Assembly (NCBI RefSeq): GCF_002155695.1
Contig: NZ_MUYJ01000011.1
Location: 1 to 64,000, forward strand
Reading direction: 5' to 3'
DNA from: Erythrobacter tepidarius
GTDB lineage: Bacteria; Pseudomonadota; Alphaproteobacteria; Sphingomonadales; Sphingomonadaceae
DNA: 64,000 bases
The position numbers were made by a program, and so were the translations under genes. The notes beneath the pieces were generated by a model that was not told the origin of the DNA, did not search any database, and saw only the letters and a program-made list of their open reading frames with translations. Below are positions 34,996-42,945 of the stretch, piece by piece. Within the stretch, counting starts at the first letter, position 1. Every line of letters starts with the position of its first letter.

Positions 34996-36024
34996 GAACC
35001 GCCACCCCAGCGTCTGCCCGGCGTGCCACGGCACGATCTCCTCGCCGGTTACGTAGAGGCAGGCAGGCACCGCCACTTCGGCGCGTTCGAGGGTCACCGT
35101 CGTCTCGTTCACGGGCAGCCTGTAAAAGGCCGGACCGTGCAGCGAAGCAAAGCCCTCGAAGCGGTCGAGCGCGCCTTCCTCGTCGAACACGGTGACATAG
35201 CTTTCGAGCGCAAAGGGCGCGCCGAAGATGCCCGCGCAGCCGCAGGCCGATTCCTTGGCGCTGCGCAGATGCGGCGCCGAATCCGTGCCGAGGAAGAATT
35301 TCGGGCTACCACTGGTGGCGGCCTTGCGCAGGGCCAGCCGGTGGCTCTCGCGCTTGGCAACCGGCAGACAGTAATTGTGCGGCTGGATCCCGCCCACCAG
35401 CATCGCGTTGCGGTTGATGTGCAGGTGTTGGGGGGTGATGGTCGCGGCAACCTGCGGCCCTGCCGCCAGCACGAAAGCGACCGCATCGGAGGTGGTGATG
35501 TGCTCGAACACGATCCGCAGCTTGGGAAAATTCGCAACAATCGCCTGCAAGTGCCTGTCGATGAATTCTTTCTCGCGATCAAACACGTCGACCGCATGAT
35601 CCGTCACCTCGCCGTGGATGCACAGCACGATGTCCTCGGCCTCCATCCGCGCGAGCACGGGATAGAGCTTCTCGACATTGGTGACGCCCGCGGCCGAATT
35701 GGTGGTGGCATTGGCCGGATACATCTTGGCGGCGGTGAACACGCCCGCGGCCGCGCCGCGCGCGAGATCATCGGCATCGGTGTCGTCGGTGAGGTAGCAG
35801 GTCATCAGCGGGGTGAAGTCCATGCCTTCGGGCACCGCCGCGAGGATGCGGTCGCGATAGGCAGCCGCAAGCGCCGCGGTCGTCACCGGCGGGGTGAGAT
35901 TGGGCATAACGATCGCCCGCGCGAACTGGCGCGCGGTGTAGGGCACGACTTCGCGCATCACCGCGCCGTCACGGAAATGCAGGTGCCAGTCATCGGGGCG
36001 GCGGATGGTGAGGCGGTCAGTCAT
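34987..36024 (-). CDS. pyrC: Dihydroorotase, class II
   Basis: A 345-residue zinc enzyme of pyrimidine synthesis that cyclises carbamoyl aspartate to dihydroorotate. All metal ligands are visible: H14 and H16 (WHLHFRDG), the carboxylated lysine K100 (TAAKMYPANATTNS), H137 (CIHGEV), H175 (FEHITT) and D248 (LGTDSAPH). Length and motifs match E. coli PyrC. It is divergent from ygfZ with 38 bases between the starts, so their promoters must overlap. pyrE lies elsewhere in the window at 52337. Confidence 0.96.
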   Translation of the reverse strand: MTDRLTIRRPDDWHLHFRDGAVMREVVPYTARQFARAIVMPNLTPPVTTAALAAAYRDRILAAVPEGMDFTPLMTCYLTDDTDADDLARGAAAGVFTAAKMYPANATTNSAAGVTNVEKLYPVLARMEAEDIVLCIHGEVTDHAVDVFDREKEFIDRHLQAIVANFPKLRIVFEHITTSDAVAFVLAAGPQVAATITPQHLHINRNAMLVGGIQPHNYCLPVAKRESHRLALRKAATSGSPKFFLGTDSAPHLRSAKESACGCAGIFGAPFALESYVTVFDEEGALDRFEGFASLHGPAFYRLPVNETTVTLERAEVAVPACLYVTGEEIVPWHAGQTLGWRFLG

Positions 36025-36062
36025 GGCTTCCCCTTAGCGAGGCCCGTGCCTATCTGTCACGC

Positions 36063-36797
36063 ATGATGGCAACGCAATTGACTGAGCGGACGATCATCCG
36101 CCTCTCGCCTCTCGACAAGGCCGAGGATGTGGCCGCTTTTCTGCAAGGCCTCGTCACCAATGACGTGAAGGGGCCGCTGCCCTGCTACGCCGCGCTGCTT
36201 TCCGCCCAGGGCAAGCATATGTTCGACTTTCTGGTTTGGGCAGACGAGGCCGACCTGCTGCTCGACTGCGAGGCGGCCCATGCCGACGAACTCGTCAAGC
36301 GGCTGTCGATGTATCGGTTGCGCCGCAGGATCGCGATTGCCCGCGACGACAGCCTTGCCGTCCACTGGAGCCGGCAAGCGCGCGAAGGCGCCCTGCCCGA
36401 TCCGCGCCTGTCCGAACTCGGCTACCGCTGGCTCGCGGCGCCTGGAGGCGAGCCTGCCGACGCGGCATGGCGCGCTCACCGTCTCTCGCTCGGCGTGGTC
36501 GAGGGCCGCGCTGAGCTGGGCGATGTCCTGTGGCTCGAAACCAATGCGGTCGAGCTGAACGGGGTCAGCTTCACCAAGGGCTGCTACGTCGGGCAGGAGA
36601 ACACCGCGCGCATGAACTGGCGTCAGAAGGTCAACCGTCGGCTGGTGGTGGTTCCGCTGGCGGAATCGGACGAGGCACGGCGGCAGGCGGCCTACCCTGA
36701 CCTCGGCCTCGCGGTCGATCACTTACGGGTGGAAAGCCTCGATCCCGCCCGCCTGCCCGCCTGGCAGCGCGCCGGCGTGGTGGCGGGCACGCCCTAG
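36063..36797 (+). CDS. ygfZ: YgfZ-type folate-binding iron-sulfur maintenance protein
   Basis: A 244-residue protein of the YgfZ/GcvT family, which helps maintain iron-sulfur enzymes such as MiaB in a folate-dependent way. The family signature KGCYVGQE, with its essential cysteine, is present in the second half (GVSFTKGCYVGQENTARM). The N-terminal LQGLVTNDVKGPLPCYAALLSAQGKHMFDF is also typical. The C-terminal barrel domain is short. It overlaps the end of the TetR gene by four bases, tail to tail. Confidence 0.92.
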   Translation: MMATQLTERTIIRLSPLDKAEDVAAFLQGLVTNDVKGPLPCYAALLSAQGKHMFDFLVWADEADLLLDCEAAHADELVKRLSMYRLRRRIAIARDDSLAVHWSRQAREGALPDPRLSELGYRWLAAPGGEPADAAWRAHRLSLGVVEGRAELGDVLWLETNAVELNGVSFTKGCYVGQENTARMNWRQKVNRRLVVVPLAESDEARRQAAYPDLGLAVDHLRVESLDPARLPAWQRAGVVAGTP

Positions 36798-37393
36798 TCG
36801 GCGGCGGCGTAATCGGCGAGGCTGGCTTCGAGCATTGCGGTCGCCCGTTCGCGCGCCGCATCCCGCGGCAGGCCGAGCGACTTCGCCAGCGCCGCCCCGA
36901 TCAGCGCATCGCCGAGCGCCATCAGCACCAGAGTCAGCGTGTCGCGGTGGATATTTTGCGCCCCGCCGGATGGCCCGGCCTCGCCTGGCGCGAGTTCATC
37001 GACCAGATCGTGGATGGTCGAGATGATCGGATCGAGCGCGTCCTCGTTGCCGGTCAGCAGCATCCAGCTGGTGAGCGCGCCCGCCCCCTCGCGGTCGAAG
37101 GCGTCGAAGGCGAGATCCACCACCTCGCGCGGCGAACCAAGCCCGGCACGGCTGGCATGGACCGCCTCGATTATCGTCTCGCACACCGAGCGCGCCAAAT
37201 GTTCGGCAAGCGCCTTCTGCAAGCCCGAAGCCGAGCCGAAATGATGCAGCAGATTGGCATGGGTGCGCCCGATCCGCGCCGCGACAGCCTTGAGCGTGAC
37301 CGATTGCGGCCCTGTCTCGATCAGCAGGGCGCGCGCCGCCTCCAGTGCGGAATTGCGCGACTCCTCGGGGGATAGCCTCTTGCGAACGATCAT
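36794..37393 (-). CDS. TetR/AcrR family transcriptional regulator
   Basis: 199 residues. The N-terminal helix-turn-helix (about residues 12-58) reads SRNSALEAARALLIETG then VTLKAVAARIGRTHANLLHHFGS, a typical TetR DNA-binding domain with the LLHHF end of the recognition helix. The C-terminal domain is helical and would bind a small ligand. The target is unknown; neither neighbour is an obvious efflux or enzyme partner. Confidence 0.88.
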   Translation of the reverse strand: MIVRKRLSPEESRNSALEAARALLIETGPQSVTLKAVAARIGRTHANLLHHFGSASGLQKALAEHLARSVCETIIEAVHASRAGLGSPREVVDLAFDAFDREGAGALTSWMLLTGNEDALDPIISTIHDLVDELAPGEAGPSGGAQNIHRDTLTLVLMALGDALIGAALAKSLGLPRDAARERATAMLEASLADYAAAD

Positions 37394-37449
37394 AGGCGCC
37401 TTGCCCTAGGGCTTTTTGGAGGCGTGAACAAGCCGCGCGCCGCAACGGC

Positions 37450-38001
37450 TCATGCGGCGCGCTGGCTTATCCCGACGCTCGCATCAAGCAGCTTGCGATA
37501 CTGCACCGCATCCGCATAAGCGCCCCGCCCGCACGACCAGCGCGGAGCGATCCGCCCGGTCGGCTCGAAGCCGAGCTTGCGCAGCACCCGGCCCGAGGCG
37601 GGATTGTCGAGGAAGTGGGAGGCAACCAGTTCGCGGTGGCCCAGCGCCGCCGCGATCTCGAGTACCGCCGCGGCCGCCTCGGTGGCATAGCCCTGACCCC
37701 AATGCGGGCGCGCGACCCAGTAGCCCAGTTCGGGCGTCCCGCAATCATTCGCGGCCTCGCCAAGGGGGCCAAGGCCGATGCAGCCGATCGCCCGCGCGTC
37801 GGCGGCGCGGGTGATCAGGAAGCGGGGGTGGAGCGGATCGACCGGCAGGGCGGTGAAATCGCGCGCGTCCTGTTCGCGATAGGGCCACGGGATGCCGGCA
37901 AGATTGCGCACCACCCCCTCGTCGGCGATGCCGTCGAGCAAGGCCTGCCAGTCTTCCGGCCAGATCGGCCTGAGCAACAGTCTTTGGCTCCGATGGAACA
38001 C
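37450..38001 (-). CDS. GNAT family N-acetyltransferase, RimJ/RimL-like
   Basis: A 183-residue acetyltransferase. The family pattern is clear: LLLRPIWPEDWQALLDGI at the start, GTPELGYWVARPHWGQGYATEAAAAVLEIA covering the acetyl-CoA loop, and FLDNPASGRVLRKLGFEPTGRI. This is the RimJ/RimL-type subgroup that modifies protein N-termini or small amines; the substrate is unknown. GTG at 38001 preceded by AGGAAGGGAGA is chosen over an open frame reaching 38166. Confidence 0.85.
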   Translation of the reverse strand: MFHRSQRLLLRPIWPEDWQALLDGIADEGVVRNLAGIPWPYREQDARDFTALPVDPLHPRFLITRAADARAIGCIGLGPLGEAANDCGTPELGYWVARPHWGQGYATEAAAAVLEIAAALGHRELVASHFLDNPASGRVLRKLGFEPTGRIAPRWSCGRGAYADAVQYRKLLDASVGISQRAA

Positions 38002-38100
38002 GGGTTCTCCCTTCCTCGCCCCGCGCCTGCCCCTAGGGCAGACGCATGACAATTTCATGGCCGCGAAACTTTGTAATTCCGCGAATTGCGAGGGAGAACG

Positions 38101-38146
38101 CAAAAAGGGAGACGGACTCCCTCTGGCGAGGACAGTCCCGTCTCCC
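38101..38146 (-). terminator. Rho-independent terminator after rplU-rpmA
   Basis: Read on the minus strand, a 9-bp stem GGGAGACGG / CCGTCTCCC (arms 38146-38138 and 38115-38107) encloses a 22-base loop and is followed by TTTTT (38106-38102). It lies about 70 bases past the rpmA stop. The loop is longer than usual. Confidence 0.6.
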
Positions 38147-38213
38147 TCATATGGCGGGCCTTTCACCCACCGGGACCATCCTTGCCGGACGATCCCTTTA
38201 GCGAATCGTCGGC

Positions 38214-38483
38214 CTATTCGGCGGCTTCGGCCATGGCATCGACCGACACATATTTGCGGCCGAGCTTGCCCGAGTGGAAGCGCACCACGCCTTCGGCGAG
38301 CGCGTAGAGGGTATGGTCCTTGCCCATGCCCACGTTGACGCCCGGGTAGACCTTGGTCCCGCGCTGACGAATGATGATGTTGCCGCCGACCACTTCCTGG
38401 CCGCCAAACTTCTTCACGCCAAGGCGACGGCCGGCCGAATCACGACCGTTGCGCGACGAACCGCCTGCTTTCTTGTGTGCCAT
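38214..38483 (-). CDS. rpmA: 50S ribosomal protein L27
   Basis: 89 residues, the normal bacterial length. The N-terminus [20 protein letters not shown] reaches the peptidyl transferase centre in known structures. The core [24 protein letters not shown] is highly conserved. It follows rplU by 14 bases, the universal pairing, and is ended by a terminator at 38101-38146. Confidence 0.97.
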   Translation of the reverse strand: MAHKKAGGSSRNGRDSAGRRLGVKKFGGQEVVGGNIIIRQRGTKVYPGVNVGMGKDHTLYALAEGVVRFHSGKLGRKYVSVDAMAEAAE

Positions 38484-38497
38484 GGTTCACTCGCTCC

Positions 38498-38872
38498 TTA
38501 TTCTGCAGCCGCTTCTGCCGCAGCATCGGCCTTGGTCTTCTTGGCAGCGGCCTTCTTCGGCTTCGCCGCTTCGCCCGCGCCCACGGCGGTGATGCGCAGC
38601 AAGGTCATCTGCTGGCGGTGGCCGTTCTTGCGGCGATAGTTGTGACGGCGACGCTTCTTGAAGACGATCACCTTCTCGCTCTTGGCCTGGGCGATAATCT
38701 CGGCCGAAACCGTCACCGACTTGGCATCGGCCAAGGTATCGCCTTCACCGGCCAGCAGGACATCGCCCAGCGTAATCGTATCGCCGGCCTGGCCTGCGAG
38801 CTTTTCAACGGCAATCTTGTCTCCGGCGGCAACCCGATATTGCTTGCCGCCCGTGCGCACTACAGCGAACAT
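38498..38872 (-). CDS. rplU: 50S ribosomal protein L21
   Basis: 124 residues. The conserved part ([18 protein letters not shown], then [22 protein letters not shown] basic stretch) binds 23S rRNA. A C-terminal Lys/Ala-rich tail of about 25 residues ([19 protein letters not shown]) extends beyond the roughly 100-residue E. coli protein, as is common in alphaproteobacteria. It is first in the rplU-rpmA operon. Confidence 0.96.
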   Translation of the reverse strand: MFAVVRTGGKQYRVAAGDKIAVEKLAGQAGDTITLGDVLLAGEGDTLADAKSVTVSAEIIAQAKSEKVIVFKKRRRHNYRRKNGHRQQMTLLRITAVGAGEAAKPKKAAAKKTKADAAAEAAAE

Positions 38873-38978
38873 GGCTTTTTACTCTCGATCTTGAGCTGTG
38901 TCCGGCAGAGAATGGCGAGCCATGCCAACCGAACGTCAGTGCGAGGCTGACAAAGGTGCAGCCCCGGAAAGATGGGTG

Positions 38979-39007
38979 CCGTTAGGGGAAAGGCGCGGCC
39001 AAGTCAA
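38979..39007 (-). promoter_or_regulatory. Probable sigma-70 promoter of rplU-rpmA
   Basis: On the minus strand TTGACT (39007-39002) is followed after 17 bases by TAACGG (38984-38979). The -35 is near consensus while the -10 is weak. Transcription from here would give a leader of about 100 bases before rplU. Confidence 0.4.
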
Positions 39008-39109
39008 CGCCCTCGCCCAGCAAAAATCATGCGTCGGCCGGTCGCGGCGCGATTTGAGGGGTGGCTTTGCCATTGGCGCGGGTGCATGGTAACGAGACGT
39101 GGGGTCAAT

Positions 39110-39610
39110 ATGGTTGTGCCATCAAAATTCCGGGTTTTGCTGCCGCTGATGGCGGGCCTTGCGGCCTGCGCCAGCGGTGAGCCGCGCTATCCGTCGCTGG
39201 CGCTACGCCCGTTCGAAACCGCGCCGCCCGCCACCACGCCGTCCTCCCCCGCCGAAGCGACTCGCCCGCTAGCCAGCCCCGCCGCGCTTGCGCAACTGGC
39301 CGCCCGGGCGATCGCCGCCGACGCGGCCTTCACCAGCCAGCAACCCACTGCATCCCGGCTCGCCCGCGCGGCCTATCGCCAGCCGGTCGAAAGCGATGCG
39401 CGCGCCCGCGCGCTGGTGGCGATGGCCGATCTGGCGGCGCAGCGCGCGGCGACATCGGCGGTGCTCGCCGAGCTGGACCAGCTCGCGGCCGACAGCGCCA
39501 TCAGCTTCGCACCGGGGCAAGAGATCGAGGCCACCCGTTCGCGGGTGCTGACGCTCGTTCAAGCGCAAGACGCAGCGATGGCGCGTCTGTGGGAGGAAAT
39601 GGGACAATGA
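39110..39610 (+). CDS. Small lipoprotein-like protein of unknown function
   Basis: 166 residues. The start MVVPSKFRVLLPLMAGLAAC gives a signal with a lipobox-like LAAC; an upstream in-frame ATG at 39086 would lengthen the N-region by eight residues. The mature part is Ala/Pro-rich and then helical (about 60-165), with many Ala and Arg residues and a possible coiled coil. No family is recognised. Its stop overlaps the ATG of the FNR-like regulator in an ATGA junction, so the two are cotranscribed and coupled. Confidence 0.6.
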   Translation: MVVPSKFRVLLPLMAGLAACASGEPRYPSLALRPFETAPPATTPSSPAEATRPLASPAALAQLAARAIAADAAFTSQQPTASRLARAAYRQPVESDARARALVAMADLAAQRAATSAVLAELDQLAADSAISFAPGQEIEATRSRVLTLVQAQDAAMARLWEEMGQ

Positions 39611-40296
39611 ACCTCACCTGCAGCACCTGCCCGGTGAAGGAACATGCGGCCTGCGCCGTGCTTACCCCGGAGGAACGCGATGCGATGGCCGCCGCCGGGC
39701 GCACCCGCACGCTCAAGCGCGGCGAGATGTTGTTCGCCGCCGGTGACGAGGACGCCGCCTGCGCCACGCTGCTCAGCGGCGCGCTCAAGGTGTCGGCGGT
39801 GGACGTGGAGGGCAACGAGCAAATCCTGGCACTGGTCCATCCCGCTGGCTTCATCGGCGAACTTTTCGCCCCCTTTGCCCATCACGACGTGGTCGCGCTG
39901 ACGGAGAGCCGGCTGTGCACCTTCGCCAAGGCCGATATCGAGCGGGCGATCGAGGATTACCCAGCGCTTGCACGGGCATTGCTGCGCCGCAGCCAGGCCG
40001 ATCTGCTGGCAACCCGCACGCTGCTCGAACTCACCGGCCATGCCAGCGCCGAGGCGCGGCTGGCCGCGCTGCTGCACGATTTCGCACAGGCCGCAAGCGA
40101 CACCTCGTGCCATCCGGCCAAGCGCTTCGACCTGCCGCTGACGCGCGGCGAGATCGCCAACATGCTCGGCCTGACGATCGAGACGGTGAGCCGCAAGCTG
40201 GGCGAACTGGAAGGCACCGGTGCGATCCAGCGCGAGGGCAAGCGCGGGATCATCATCCGCGATCTGGAACTGCTTCAGGACATCTCGGGACGATAA
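39607..40296 (+). CDS. Crp/Fnr family transcriptional regulator, FNR-like
   Basis: A 229-residue regulator with a cyclic-nucleotide-binding-like sensor domain and a C-terminal winged helix. Cysteines C5, C8, C16 and C104 are placed like the four cluster ligands of FNR, which holds an oxygen-sensitive 4Fe-4S cluster, although the third gap (seven residues) is longer than in E. coli (five). The recognition helix IETVSRKL keeps the E-T-x-S-R pattern that in FNR contacts the TTGAT half site (about residues 174-203, LTRGEIANMLGLTIETVSR). It would switch genes under low oxygen. A matching box lies about 560 bases downstream at 40855-40868. Confidence 0.87.
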   Translation: MNLTCSTCPVKEHAACAVLTPEERDAMAAAGRTRTLKRGEMLFAAGDEDAACATLLSGALKVSAVDVEGNEQILALVHPAGFIGELFAPFAHHDVVALTESRLCTFAKADIERAIEDYPALARALLRRSQADLLATRTLLELTGHASAEARLAALLHDFAQAASDTSCHPAKRFDLPLTRGEIANMLGLTIETVSRKLGELEGTGAIQREGKRGIIIRDLELLQDISGR

Positions 40297-40298
40297 GG

Positions 40299-40336
40299 AA
40301 GGCGGGGCGGCAAGCGCGCGCCTGCCGCCCCGCCTT
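40299..40336. terminator. Strong hairpin between convergent genes
   Basis: A perfect 14-bp stem (40299-40312 with 40323-40336) with a 10-base loop lies three bases after the regulator stop. It has no T run on either side, so it may act as a factor-assisted or bidirectional terminator between the regulator and the convergent membrane-protein gene. Confidence 0.6.
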
Positions 40337-40362
40337 CGGTAAGATGTCCCGTCAAGCGGTGA

Positions 40363-40800
40363 TCAGGCGACAATCGCGGCGATCACCGCGACCGCAATCC
40401 CCCAGCACACCAAAAGCACCGGCAGGATCAGCACCTGTGTGGCGGCATCGCGCGCGCTCAGGCGACCGGTATTGGTCATCACTCCGCGGGCCTCGAATTC
40501 GCCCAGCGTTTCCGGCTCGGACGCATTGTCCTTGAGGCGCGTCCAGATCGCCGGGACGCCGAAGGCGGCGGCGATCAGCAGCACGATGATCGCCAGCGGG
40601 ATCGCCAGCACAGGATTGGCGAAGGCGCTGCCGACGACTGCCAGAAAGCCGAGATAGCAGGCGATGGTCGTCGCGTAGAGCGCGGTCGGCAGGCCGAAAT
40701 TGCGGTCCGCCTCGACCTGATGGCGCACCGGGGCAACAGCGCGATGATCGACAACCCGCGCCTCGCCGCGGGCGATGAGATCGTGGACAATATGGCTCAT
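40363..40800 (-). CDS. Small membrane protein, probably FNR-regulated
   Basis: 145 residues with three hydrophobic segments: FGLPTALYATTIACYLGFLAVVG-like (about 35-57), NPVLAIPLAIIVLLIAAAFG-like (about 62-81) and a C-terminal one (about 123-144). The N-terminus (HIVHDLIARGEARVVDHRAV) is soluble and contains several histidines. No family is recognised. GGAGG seven bases before the ATG is a good ribosome binding site. A promoter with an FNR box stands directly upstream (40829-40868), so expression is probably raised when oxygen is low. Confidence 0.75.
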   Translation of the reverse strand: MSHIVHDLIARGEARVVDHRAVAPVRHQVEADRNFGLPTALYATTIACYLGFLAVVGSAFANPVLAIPLAIIVLLIAAAFGVPAIWTRLKDNASEPETLGEFEARGVMTNTGRLSARDAATQVLILPVLLVCWGIAVAVIAAIVA

Positions 40801-40828
40801 GGGTGATCCTCCGGATGTGCACAGGGAG

Positions 40829-40868
40829 ATTATCCCCGTCCGGCCCGATGTGCTTTGACCCGGATCAA
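40829..40868 (-). promoter_or_regulatory. Class II FNR-dependent promoter
   Basis: The FNR box TTGACCCGGATCAA (plus-strand reading, 40855-40868) has TTGAT-type half sites with one departure from TTGAT-N4-ATCAA. On the minus strand a -10 GATAAT lies at 40834-40829. A start near 40822-40820 puts the box centre near -40, the spacing of activated class II FNR promoters. The ATG follows about 20 bases later. Confidence 0.65.
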
Positions 40869-40869
40869 A

Positions 40870-41322
40870 TCAGGCCCGCCAGCGCGCCAGATCGGCGTGG
40901 TCCTGTTCGCGCGGCTCGATCCAGTGCCACACACCGCCACGCTTCTCGCGCTTCCAGAACCAGGCGGCGCCTTTGAGATGGTCCATGCAGAAATCGACCG
41001 CGTCGATCGCGTCGCGGCGGTGGATCGCGGCGGCAGAGACGCAGACGATCGGCTCGCCGGGCCGCATCAACCCGACGCGGTGAACCATCAGCAGGCCCAT
41101 CAGTTCAAAGCGTTCGAACGCCCGGTCAGCCAGATCATGCATCCCCGGCAGGGTCAGCGGTTCGTAATGGGTCAGCTCGAGCGCCTCGACCCCGTGATCA
41201 TGGCGCACCTCGCCCACGAAGGTGCATACGCCCCCAAGCCCCGGATTGGCCTGCGTGAACGGGCCGATCAGCGTGCCGGGAATGAACATTTCGTGGAGCA
41301 GGCGGATGTCGCGCATCGGCAT
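40870..41322 (-). CDS. moaE: Molybdopterin synthase catalytic subunit MoaE
   Basis: A 150-residue subunit that, with MoaD, inserts sulfur into precursor Z to make molybdopterin. Visible motifs are GVCTFVGEVRHDH, LELTHYEPLTLPGM, VHRVGLMRPGEPIV, and the active-site lysines in WFWKREKRGG. It follows moaD by three bases on the same strand. The FNR box of the next gene begins just past its stop codon. Confidence 0.94.
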   Translation of the reverse strand: MPMRDIRLLHEMFIPGTLIGPFTQANPGLGGVCTFVGEVRHDHGVEALELTHYEPLTLPGMHDLADRAFERFELMGLLMVHRVGLMRPGEPIVCVSAAAIHRRDAIDAVDFCMDHLKGAAWFWKREKRGGVWHWIEPREQDHADLARWRA

Positions 41323-41325
41323 GGG

Positions 41326-41565
41326 TCACCCCCCCGACACCGGCGGCAGCAGCGCGATCTCGTCGCCTGAGCGCGCCTGCAGGCCCGCCTTGTCGGCCAG
41401 CAGCGCGCCGTTGAGCGCGACGCGGTTGCGCGGATCTTGGATGGCTTCGGCCAATGCGGGCGGCAGCGCGGCCCTGAGTCCGGTCCAGTCGAGCGGGGCT
41501 GCAAGCTGGAGCGATGGCGCCCCGGCAAGGTCGGCGAGCTTGCCGAGCAGGACGATGGTGATCAC
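41326..41565 (-). CDS. moaD: Molybdopterin synthase sulfur carrier subunit MoaD
   Basis: A 79-residue ubiquitin-like protein ending in the essential Gly-Gly (PPVSGG), which carries the thiocarboxylate used by MoaE. The start is GTG at 41565 (MITIVLLGKLADLAG). It stands between moaA (one base upstream) and moaE, so the three are one unit. The mature C-terminus needs no processing. Confidence 0.93.
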   Translation of the reverse strand: MITIVLLGKLADLAGAPSLQLAAPLDWTGLRAALPPALAEAIQDPRNRVALNGALLADKAGLQARSGDEIALLPPVSGG

Positions 41566-41566
41566 C

Positions 41567-42631
41567 TCACCCCCCCGTCATCGACATGTGGCGCGCAACA
41601 GCCGGGGCCGCGCCGCGTGCGTCCATGCGGAAGTGGTGCTTTTCCGGCTTGATCCGCAGCGCCTCGTCGAGCGCAGCGGCAAGGTTCGCTTCGGGTGCCT
41701 CGGACCGCAGCGCGGCGCGCAGATCGACCCGCTCGCCCCTGCCAAGGCAGGGGTAGAGCTGCCCCGTTGCCGTCACCCGCAGCCGGTTGCAGCCCGAGCA
41801 GAAATTGCCCGTGTGCGGGGTGATGAAGCCGAGCCTGCCGCCGGTTTCGGCGATCTCGACATAGCGTGCCGGACCGCCGGTGGCGTAGGCAATGTCCTTC
41901 AGCGTCCAGCACGCTTCCAGCGACCGGCGCACTTCATCGAGCGGGAGATACTGGTCGAGCCGCTCCTGCTCGACATCGCCCAGCGGCATCACCTCGATCA
42001 GGGTGACATCGTGGCCCTGGGAATGGCCCCAGGCGATCAGATCGGGCAGCTCGTCCTGGTTGACGCCCTTGAGCGCCACCACGTTGAGCTTGACCTTCAG
42101 CCCTGCCGCCTTGGCCGCCGCGATCCCCTCAAGCACCTGCGGCAGGCTGTCGCGGCGGGTCAGCGCGGCGAACTTCGCCCGGTCGCGCGTGTCGAGCGAG
42201 ACATTGACCCGCCTGACACCCGCCTTGGCCAGCGCCTCGGCATGGGTGGCGAGCTGCGTGCCGTTGGTGGTCAGCGTCAGTTCCGCCAGATCATGCCCCA
42301 GCCTGCGGCCCAGCGCGCTGAACAGGTCGATGATGTCGCGCCGCACCAGCGGCTCGCCCCCGGTGATGCGGATCTTGGTGACCCCGCGGGCGATGAAGCC
42401 GGTCGCCAAGGCGTAGAGTTCCTCAAGGCTGAGCACCTCCTTCTTGGGCAGGAAGCGCATACGCTCGGGCATGCAGTAGGAACAGCGCAGGTCGCAGCGA
42501 TCGGTGACCGAGAGGCGCAGATAGGTGATACGGCGCTGGAAGGCGTCGATCAGCGGACGTGCCGCGCCCGCTTGGGCAAGCGGGATCGGCTGGGGTTGGC
42601 GAGGTAGGGGCGCGCGCACGGCATCATTCAT
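41567..42631 (-). CDS. moaA: GTP 3',8-cyclase MoaA
   Basis: A 354-residue radical SAM enzyme for the first step of molybdenum cofactor synthesis. The N-terminal cluster motif CDLRCSYC binds the SAM-linked 4Fe-4S cluster; the C-terminal cluster cysteines are in NFCSGCNRLR and the later YPCLGRG. The protein ends in the conserved Gly-Gly (SMTGG), the tail that reaches the active site. The first 30 residues are a Pro/Ala-rich extension. MoaC and MoaB are not encoded next to it in this window. Confidence 0.95.
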   Translation of the reverse strand: MNDAVRAPLPRQPQPIPLAQAGAARPLIDAFQRRITYLRLSVTDRCDLRCSYCMPERMRFLPKKEVLSLEELYALATGFIARGVTKIRITGGEPLVRRDIIDLFSALGRRLGHDLAELTLTTNGTQLATHAEALAKAGVRRVNVSLDTRDRAKFAALTRRDSLPQVLEGIAAAKAAGLKVKLNVVALKGVNQDELPDLIAWGHSQGHDVTLIEVMPLGDVEQERLDQYLPLDEVRRSLEACWTLKDIAYATGGPARYVEIAETGGRLGFITPHTGNFCSGCNRLRVTATGQLYPCLGRGERVDLRAALRSEAPEANLAAALDEALRIKPEKHHFRMDARGAAPAVARHMSMTGG

Positions 42632-42941
42632 GGCACATGAGATAATGGCCTGTCACCCCGGGGGCATCTGCCAAAAAGCGTAAGGCCGCCGCGCGGGCCG
42701 CGCCCGGCTTACCGGCAAGCACATTGACCCGCCTGGGAGCCGCCTCGCGCGCCAGATCGCGCGCCAGCGCGAGCCGCCAGTCGCGGTGGTCATGTCCTGC
42801 TGGCGGCAGGAGGATGACGAGCGCAGTGGTCGCGGGATCGGCCAGCGCGGTGCGGGCGGCTGAAAGATAGAACGCCATGAAGGCCCCGGCCGCATCGAGC
42901 GGGGCATCGGGCAGCGTTTCGATCTCCAGCTGCCGCATCAT
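42624..42941 (-). CDS. Small conserved Rossmann-like protein of unknown function
   Basis: 105 residues, no signal peptide. It contains FMAFYLSAARTALADPATTALVILLPPAG, then DWRLALARDLAREAAPRRVNVLAG and AAALRFLADAPGVTGHYLMC. The alternating strands and helices resemble part of a Rossmann-type short-chain fold, but the glycine-rich nucleotide motif is absent. It sits between folB and moaA on the same strand, overlapping the moaA start by eight bases, which suggests a tie to pterin metabolism. Confidence 0.65.
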   Translation of the reverse strand: MMRQLEIETLPDAPLDAAGAFMAFYLSAARTALADPATTALVILLPPAGHDHRDWRLALARDLAREAAPRRVNVLAGKPGAARAAALRFLADAPGVTGHYLMCHE

Positions 42942-42945
42942 CGCC

